NCBI GenBank assembly: GCA_038214535.1
Contig: JBBQRS010000024.1
Location: 1-47,036, forward strand
DNA from: JBBQRS01 sp038214535
GTDB lineage: Bacteria; Chloroflexota; Anaerolineae; CG2-30-64-16
Direction: 5' to 3'
DNA: 47,036 bases
The notes under the pieces were generated by a model that saw only the letters and a list, made by a program, of their open reading frames with translations, ran no database searches and was not told where the DNA came from. Positions 41,429 to 47,036 of this stretch are shown piece by piece. The translations under genes and the position numbers were made by a program. The first letter of the stretch is position 1. Each line of letters opens with the position of its first letter.

Positions 41429-42610
41429 ATGAAAAACCGCCGAAGCGACGTGATGGCCGCGATGATCGTTATGGTAGTCGCGCTGAGCGTTTTTCCCGAC
41501 GTGGGGCGAGCGGCCGCGCCTCCGCCCGCGGCGGGTGGCGTGTGCCCGGAGCCGTTCGTGCCGGTGGCGACGCCGCTGATGGACGGCGAGGGGCTGTACC
41601 CGGACGGCTCGAACAACCGCCCGCCCGCGCACGCCGCGGCAGGGATGGCCGCAGTCGGGCAGATCACACCGCGCGACGCGGCGGGCGCGCCCGATCCGAA
41701 CGGGAAGGTCGTGCTGCTATCCATCGGCGTGTCAAACACAATGATCGAGTTCCGGGACTTCGAGCGGAATGTCCTGCCGACGCAGCCGGGCGTCAACCCA
41801 TCGGTGCAGGTCATTTCGGGGGCAGTGTCGGGGCAGCCGGTGGATAACTGGCTGGACCCCGACGGCGTACCGTGGCAGGTGATCAACGACCGGTTGGCGC
41901 ACCTGAAGGCGACGCCGGAGCAGGTACAGGTGGTGTGGATGAAACACACGTACATCGGCACGCACCCCTGGCAAGAGTTGCAAGCGGATCTGGAAACGGT
42001 GACCGACAATCTGAGGGATAAGTTCCCGAACTTGCAGGTGGTCTATCTTTCGAGCCGGACGCGGGCCTATACGTTCGTGCCGAACGCGACCAGCCCGGAG
42101 CCGGCCGCGTTCGAGACCGGATATGCCGTGAAGGGGCTGGTGACGAAGTATATAGAAGGCGAGATGCCGGCGCGCCCCTACGTGACGTGGGGGCCATATC
42201 TGTGGGCCGACGGCGAGAACCCGCGCTCTGATGGGTTGACCTGGCTGGCCGGGGATTTGATGAGCGATTGCGTGCATCCCTCGGCCAGCGGAGCGCGCAA
42301 GGTGGCGAACATGCTGCTGGCGTTCTTTACGACGGACGCGACGGCCGCGCCCTGGTTCATGGCCTCGGGCCAGCCGTTGCCGGTCACGCCCCCCGCGACC
42401 CGTCCGGTGACCACGACCGCGACGACTACGCTGACCCCGCCGCAGGCATTGACCACGACGCCAACGGCGACTGCCATCACGTCACCGACCCCAACAGCAA
42501 CGACGCAAGTAACGCCAACTAAAACGGCGACCGTGGCTGCGTCGCCGACAGCGACACAGATCGCGCCGTCATCGGGACGATGGTTTTATTTGCCGCTAAT
42601 TCTTCAATAG
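41429..42610 (+). CDS. secreted SGNH-like hydrolase with Thr-Pro stalk and YLPLILQ end
   Basis: A 393-residue exported protein. The signal peptide (AAMIVMVVALSVFPDVGRA) is followed by a core with LLSIGVSNTMIEFRDF (block I-like Ser) and LMSDCVHPSASGARKVANM (block V D-x2-H), fitting the SGNH fold. A Thr/Pro/Ala stalk (TPTATAITSPTPTATTQVTP) follows, ending RWFYLPLILQ at the C-terminus. The function may be esterase or sialic acid/cell-wall ester hydrolysis; the substrate is unknown. The ATG at 41429 follows AGGGAGA. The stalk and C-terminal motif resemble those of other secreted proteins in this window. Confidence 0.8.
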   Translation: MKNRRSDVMAAMIVMVVALSVFPDVGRAAAPPPAAGGVCPEPFVPVATPLMDGEGLYPDGSNNRPPAHAAAGMAAVGQITPRDAAGAPDPNGKVVLLSIGVSNTMIEFRDFERNVLPTQPGVNPSVQVISGAVSGQPVDNWLDPDGVPWQVINDRLAHLKATPEQVQVVWMKHTYIGTHPWQELQADLETVTDNLRDKFPNLQVVYLSSRTRAYTFVPNATSPEPAAFETGYAVKGLVTKYIEGEMPARPYVTWGPYLWADGENPRSDGLTWLAGDLMSDCVHPSASGARKVANMLLAFFTTDATAAPWFMASGQPLPVTPPATRPVTTTATTTLTPPQALTTTPTATAITSPTPTATTQVTPTKTATVAASPTATQIAPSSGRWFYLPLILQ

Positions 42611-42621
42611 CCGTCCGCGTA

Positions 42622-42653
42622 GACCTGACAGGTTTTGGGAAACCTGTCAGGTC
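42622..42653. terminator. perfect 14-bp hairpin after the SGNH-like gene
   Basis: GACCTGACAGGTTT (42622-42635) pairs with AAACCTGTCAGGTC (42640-42653) around TGGG. There is no T-tract, so it is a terminator or a REP-like element. Confidence 0.7.
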
Positions 42654-42669
42654 AGAGGCTTCCTCACAC

Positions 42670-42698
42670 TTGATTGCCCTCTCCCAAAATGCTATACT
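42670..42698 (+). promoter_or_regulatory. promoter of the phosphofructokinase gene
   Basis: TTGATT (42670-42675), a 17-base spacer and TATACT (42693-42698), 44 bases before the ATG. Confidence 0.6.
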
Positions 42699-42742
42699 GC
42701 GCGTAACCCCATTGACCGACACCGCTTTGACGGAGGTTTATC

Positions 42743-44968
42743 ATGACGCCCAAGTGCATTGGCATTATCACCAGCGGCGGCGACTCGCCCGGCATGAACG
42801 CGGCTTTGCGTGCGGTGACGCGCTGCGCGCTCGATCGCGGGATCGAGGTTTACGGCATCCACGATGGCTGGCAAGGCGTGATTGACGGCGGCGAAAGGTT
42901 CCAACAGCTCAACTGGCGCAGCGTCGGCAATATCCTCTATTTTGGCGGCACGATGCTGGGTACGGCGCGCTCGGATGAGTTTCGTAAGGCGGAAGGCCGG
43001 CGGAAAGCGGTGCGCAACCTGGTGATGGCAGGCGTCGAAGGGTTGGTGGTGATCGGCGGCGACGGCTCGCTGACAGGCGCGTTGTTGCTGCATCACGAGT
43101 GGGCAGAACACGTGAAGGCGCTGGTTGCAGAAGGCAGCGTCCCGGCCGAGGCGGGGGAAAACATCCGGCCGTTTCGCATCGTGGGGCTGCCCGGCTCGAT
43201 TGACAACGACCAGTACGGCACGGACATGAGCATCGGCGCGGATACGGCGCTGAACACCATCGTCGAGGCGGTGGATCGGTTGGCCTCGACGGCGGACTCG
43301 CACCAGCGCACGTTCGTGGTAGAGGTGATGGGGCGGCGCTGTGGGTATCTGGCGTTGATGTCGGCCATGGCGACCAACGCCGACTGGGTGTTGATCCCCG
43401 AAGAAGAGTTGGATATGGGCTGGCACTTCCGGATGACCGAGTCGCTGAAGCGGGGCCGCGAGGCGGGCCGGCGGCACGACATTGTGATCCTGGCGGAAGG
43501 GGCGCGCCACCCCGACGGGTTGCCATTGCACGCGCAGACGGTCGCGGATATTCTGGAGCGGCGGCTGGGCACGGAAGCGCGGGTGACAGTGCTGGGGCAC
43601 GTCCAGCGTGGGGGGTCGCCCAGCGCGTTCGATCGGATCCTGTCATCGTGGCTCGGCGGCGCGGCCGTGGATTATATTGCGGGTGACGACGATACGCCGG
43701 TGATGGTGGGGCTGGCAAACAACCGGACGCACACCACGCCGCTGGAAGAAGTGGTGGCGAAGAGCGCGGCGGTGAACGCCGAGGTCGAGATGGGGCGCTT
43801 CGACGAAGCCCGCGCCTTACGCGGACAGAGCTTCAACGACTCGTTGGAATTGCTCAAGGTGTTGACCCGCTCCGCGCCGAAGCAGGAGGTGACCGAGAAG
43901 GGGCGCATTGCCATCCTCACCGGCGGGCCGGATGCGCCCGGCATGAACGCGATCGTGCATACGGCGCTGCGCTGGACAATGAACGAGGGCCAAGACGTGA
44001 TCGGCATCCGCGACGGGTTCGACGGGCTGCGCAAGGGCGCGGTGCTCGACCTGGGGTGGATGGACGTGCAGGGATGGATCCGGCTGGGCGGCAGTGAGCT
44101 GGGGGCGATTCGCCACGAGGTAACGCCCGATGATCTGCCGGGAATCGCCAAGACGATCAAGGAGTGGGACATCCGCGGGCTGATCGCGATCGGCGGGCTG
44201 GACACTTACGAGCAGGTGGCGAGGTTAGAGGCTGCGCGCGACCAGCAGCGCGAGTTTCGCATCCCGATGATCTGCGTGCCGGCAACCATTGATAACAACC
44301 TACCGGGGACGGAAGTCTCGATCGGCGCGGACACGGCGCTGAACAACATCATGGATGCAGTGGACAAAATCAAGTATACAGCGGGAGCGGCGCACCGGGC
44401 GTTCATCATCGAGGTGATGGGGCGCCGCTGTGGTTATCTGGCGCTGGGGTCGGGCATCGCGACAGGCGCCGAGATGGAAATCTTGCCGGAGGACAACCCG
44501 ACGATTGACACGCTGCAAGAGGATATGCTGTTGCTGCGCGAGGGGTTCCGCAAGGGCAAGAAGCTGGGGATCGTGATCATGTCGGAGAAGGCGTTCCTCT
44601 ATTACGACACGGAGTTTGTGCGTCGGATCATGACGGCAGAAGCGGGCGGGGCCTTCGAAGTGCGCGAGTCTATTCTCGGGCACTTGCAGCGCGGAGGCGT
44701 GCCCAGCGCGTTCGACCGGGTACAGGGCAGCCGACTGGGCGCAGAGGCGGCGCGGCAGATCATGGAAAACATCGCCGCAGGACAGGCCAACACCTCGGTG
44801 ATCGGGATCGAGAAGCGCGGCGTGGTGGTGACGCCGCTGGATGAGGCGCTGGCGCAGATTGATTGGACGGAATGGCGACCCAAGGAGCAGGAGTGGCTGG
44901 CATGGCGCGGCTTGGCCGACACGCTGGCGAAGCCGGGGCCGCAGGTTCCGCTGGATGGCAGCAGATAG
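42743..44968 (+). CDS. tandem-domain 6-phosphofructokinase, 741 aa
   Basis: Two PFK domains in one chain. The first (1 to about 385) has TSGGDSPGMNA, VIGGDGSLTGA (GGDGS, ATP-type), PGSIDNDQYGTD with the catalytic Asp, and VEVMGRRCGYLAL. The second (about 387-741) has TGGPDAPGMNA, GGLDTYEQV in place of GGDGS, PATIDNNLPGTE and IEVMGRRCGYLAL. So the second half has lost part of the ATP site, like the regulatory half of eukaryotic PFK-1. It phosphorylates fructose 6-phosphate in glycolysis; bacterial tandem versions are less common than single-domain PfkA. The ATG at 42743 follows GGAGG. It has its own promoter. Confidence 0.9.
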   Translation: MTPKCIGIITSGGDSPGMNAALRAVTRCALDRGIEVYGIHDGWQGVIDGGERFQQLNWRSVGNILYFGGTMLGTARSDEFRKAEGRRKAVRNLVMAGVEGLVVIGGDGSLTGALLLHHEWAEHVKALVAEGSVPAEAGENIRPFRIVGLPGSIDNDQYGTDMSIGADTALNTIVEAVDRLASTADSHQRTFVVEVMGRRCGYLALMSAMATNADWVLIPEEELDMGWHFRMTESLKRGREAGRRHDIVILAEGARHPDGLPLHAQTVADILERRLGTEARVTVLGHVQRGGSPSAFDRILSSWLGGAAVDYIAGDDDTPVMVGLANNRTHTTPLEEVVAKSAAVNAEVEMGRFDEARALRGQSFNDSLELLKVLTRSAPKQEVTEKGRIAILTGGPDAPGMNAIVHTALRWTMNEGQDVIGIRDGFDGLRKGAVLDLGWMDVQGWIRLGGSELGAIRHEVTPDDLPGIAKTIKEWDIRGLIAIGGLDTYEQVARLEAARDQQREFRIPMICVPATIDNNLPGTEVSIGADTALNNIMDAVDKIKYTAGAAHRAFIIEVMGRRCGYLALGSGIATGAEMEILPEDNPTIDTLQEDMLLLREGFRKGKKLGIVIMSEKAFLYYDTEFVRRIMTAEAGGAFEVRESILGHLQRGGVPSAFDRVQGSRLGAEAARQIMENIAAGQANTSVIGIEKRGVVVTPLDEALAQIDWTEWRPKEQEWLAWRGLADTLAKPGPQVPLDGSR

Positions 44969-45011
44969 CTCGCGGCATGACAAATTCCAGGGCGCTGTGG
45001 GGATTGTAAAG

Positions 45012-47036
45012 ATGTGGTGTGGCTTCAAGGTTGCGGTTACGGGATTGAGACGGTTTAACGCAAGGCGGGTAGGATTTCTCCTACTCGCCTTTATGTTGCT
45101 GGCGGGCGGAGAGAGCGCGGGCGCGCAGGCCCCTCCGGCCGGCGGGACGGGCGTTGTTTCGTGGAGTGAGACGTGTGTGGATTGCCCGCCGGTGATCTAC
45201 GGGTTGGGCGACGGCAGCATGCGGCTCGACGCCCAGGGGCGGCCACACGTTGCTTACGTCAGGGACCACGTTTACTACGCCTACTATGACGGCGCGGCAT
45301 GGCACACCGAGATCATCGCCGACCCGCCCTCGCCGATTCGCGAATGGTATCTTGCGCCGGCCGCGATCGCCCTGGACGCGAGCGGCGCGCCCCACCTGGC
45401 CTATCTCGACCCCGCCAACATGGCGCTGCTCTATGCCCGTAAAACCGCGAACGGGTGGGATGTGCAGACGGTGGACACGGCGAAACCCGGCGAGAACATC
45501 GTCTTCGAGACGACTCTGGCGTTGGATCGGCAGGGACGCCCGCATCTAGTGTACAGCAACTATGGGAAGCTGAAATACGCGCGGCTTGACCCCGGCGGGT
45601 GGCAAATCCAGATGATTGATGCGGGTGGGTGGTCGGAACTCTATTTCTCGCTGGCGCTCGATGCGAACGATGCACCGCACGTGGCCTATTTCAACGTTGA
45701 CGACATTAGCCTGATCCGCAACTCCCGCCTGAGGTACGCCACGTTGAAGAATGGCGTCTGGGAAATCGAGAAAATTGATCAGGGCGACCCATGGCTGGGC
45801 GAGTTCAATTCGCTGGCGCTGGATACCCAGGGTCGCGTGCACGTGAGTTACCTGGACGTATCGCGCGAGCAACTCAAATACGCGCGTCGCGGGACGGGCG
45901 GCGACTGGAGCATCGAGGTGGTGGGGCCGGCGCACTGGTGGGGCGGCTTCACATCTATCGCGGTGGACCACGCTGGCCGGCCGCGTATCGCCTACGTGGA
46001 CGGCATTAACACCAGCCCGTTGCATTACGCCGTGCGGACGGGGAGCGGGTGGGATGTCAGCACGGTGGAGAACAGCGTGTGGTACACCGCGATGGCGTTG
46101 GATGCGACGGATACGCCGCACATCATCTATCAGAGTTGGGGGACGCGCGCCCTGCAATACGCGCACCTGGCGGGCGGAACGTGGGTCAAGGATCCGGTGG
46201 ATCGGCTGCCCGACGTGGGCCAGTATGCCGCGATCGCCGCCGATGCAGAAGCGGGGCCGCATATCAGCTATTACGACCAGACGGGAGGCGATCTGCGTTA
46301 TGCCGAGCGGCGACCGGCGGGGTGGGTGCTTGAGGTTGTGGATACCGGGGACAATGTCGGCGCGTACACCGGGCTGGCGTTGGATGCTGCGAGCGGCGCG
46401 CCGCACATCAGCTACTACGATGCGACCAACGGCGATCTGAAATATGCGGAACGAGAGGGCGCGGGCTGGGCTACGACGGCGGTGGATACGGCGGGTGACG
46501 TGGGGCAGCACACTTCTTCAGCACTGGACGCGGCGGGAGAACCGGCCATCGCGTACTACGATGTAACGAACCACGACCTAAAACTGGCGCGGCGGCAGGG
46601 CGGCGCATGGACGCTCGAAGTAGTGGACGCGACCGGCGATGTCGGGCAGTATGCCTCACTCGCGCTGGACGGCGATGGACGCGCACACATCGGCTACTAC
46701 GACGCGACGAATGGCGATCTGAAATACGCGCACGAGGACGCGGCAGGCTGGGTCATCGAAAAGGTGGATGCGGCGGGAAACGTGGGGCAATACGCGTCGC
46801 TGGCGCTGGGCGCGGCCGGCAAACCGCAGATCGCGTACTATGATGCGACGCTGAAAGACCTTAAATACGCCGTCTGGTCAGGAGCCGAGTGGCGCATCGA
46901 GATGGTGGACGGTGAAAATGACGCGGGCAAGTATGCCTCGCTGGCGCTGGAGGATGACGGCACGCCGCACATCGGCTATCAGGCCGGCGATGCGTGGGGC
47001 ATACCGACCGGGGTTAAGCACGCCCGACGCGACGCG
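45012..47036 (+). CDS. secreted YYDATNGDLKYA-type repeat protein, C-terminally incomplete
   Basis: An open frame of 675 codons with no stop before the window end. After a signal-like region (VGFLLLAFMLLAGGESAGA) come about a dozen imperfect repeats of 45-50 residues, consensus 'YASLALD..G.PHI.YYD..NGDLKYA.....W..E.VD..G.VG', in a beta-propeller or Asp-box-like pattern. Early units are more diverged, later ones nearly identical. It is an extracellular protein, and the missing part may contain more repeats or an anchor. The start is uncertain (ATG 45012, no good ribosome site). It lies 43 bases after the phosphofructokinase. Confidence 0.75.
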   Translation, partial: MWCGFKVAVTGLRRFNARRVGFLLLAFMLLAGGESAGAQAPPAGGTGVVSWSETCVDCPPVIYGLGDGSMRLDAQGRPHVAYVRDHVYYAYYDGAAWHTEIIADPPSPIREWYLAPAAIALDASGAPHLAYLDPANMALLYARKTANGWDVQTVDTAKPGENIVFETTLALDRQGRPHLVYSNYGKLKYARLDPGGWQIQMIDAGGWSELYFSLALDANDAPHVAYFNVDDISLIRNSRLRYATLKNGVWEIEKIDQGDPWLGEFNSLALDTQGRVHVSYLDVSREQLKYARRGTGGDWSIEVVGPAHWWGGFTSIAVDHAGRPRIAYVDGINTSPLHYAVRTGSGWDVSTVENSVWYTAMALDATDTPHIIYQSWGTRALQYAHLAGGTWVKDPVDRLPDVGQYAAIAADAEAGPHISYYDQTGGDLRYAERRPAGWVLEVVDTGDNVGAYTGLALDAASGAPHISYYDATNGDLKYAEREGAGWATTAVDTAGDVGQHTSSALDAAGEPAIAYYDVTNHDLKLARRQGGAWTLEVVDATGDVGQYASLALDGDGRAHIGYYDATNGDLKYAHEDAAGWVIEKVDAAGNVGQYASLALGAAGKPQIAYYDATLKDLKYAVWSGAEWRIEMVDGENDAGKYASLALEDDGTPHIGYQAGDAWGIPTGVKHARRDA

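Noticed and set aside
45546..46511. 321-codon minus-strand frame near the window end
   Set aside because: It is antisense to the secreted repeat protein, whose plus-strand frame is open for 675 codons with a consistent 45-50 residue repeat.

Overview
The window is about 47 kb of GC-rich bacterial DNA that reads like a member of the Chloroflexota, probably in or near Anaerolineae/Caldilineae. The evidence is indirect: a RACo/corrinoid/methyl-H4folate methyltransferase set, a DUF5107-TPR protein next to a sugar ABC transporter, secreted proteins with Thr-Pro-Ala stalks, a tandem-domain phosphofructokinase, and several families of short intergenic palindromes. No rRNA, tRNA, CRISPR array or transposase gene was seen.

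Layout. 1-4.0 kb (minus strand): the N-terminal part of a MOSC protein, a small unknown protein, a corrinoid protein and its reductive activator RACo. 4.1-11.0 kb (minus): a carbohydrate uptake operon (binding lipoprotein, two permeases, DUF5107-TPR protein). 11.4-12.3 kb: NAD(P)-binding protein. 12.5-14.3 kb: secreted LamG protein behind a strong promoter with an operator-like dyad. 14.4-16.5 kb: pterin methyltransferase (probable partner of the corrinoid/RACo pair) and lgt. 16.6-19.7 kb (minus): secreted protein, flavodoxin, glucarate-dehydratase-like enzyme. 19.8-23.4 kb: copper module (CopZ-like chaperone, CopA, and a convergent DUF411 lipoprotein with an in-frame UGA where the family has a conserved Cys). 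23.6-26.9 kb: a hypothetical gene, then a lower-GC restriction-modification island of C5 methyltransferase, Mig-like G:T glycosylase and EcoRII-like endonuclease in overlapping frames. 27.0-33.5 kb: cytochrome c maturation operon (CcmE, diheme cytochrome, CcmA, CcmB, CcmC, CcmD-like, CcdA, DUF2085). 33.8 kb: rpsT. 34.2 kb (minus): response-regulator-like protein. 35.1-40.3 kb: polyprenyl-phosphate-sugar synthase followed by a 1462-residue YfhO-flippase fusion. 40.4-47.0 kb: tandem GNAT protein, secreted SGNH-like protein, tandem phosphofructokinase, and a secreted repeat protein cut by the window end.

The most notable points are: (1) the DUF411 lipoprotein with UGA at the first Cys of its C-G-C-C motif, a selenocysteine candidate in a copper locus; (2) a CcdA that is circularly permuted, with the TM helix carrying SPCVLP at the C-terminus; (3) fusion of a GT-C-like YfhO protein to a polysaccharide flippase beside a GT2 lipid-sugar synthase; (4) palindromic repeat elements inserted in frame in RACo, CopA (twice) and YfhO, like the protein-coding palindromes of Rickettsia; (5) three MITE-like elements with matching ends; (6) an R-M operon with its own deamination-repair glycosylase. 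Coordinates and translations were read by eye. Family names come from motif recognition, not from database searches.
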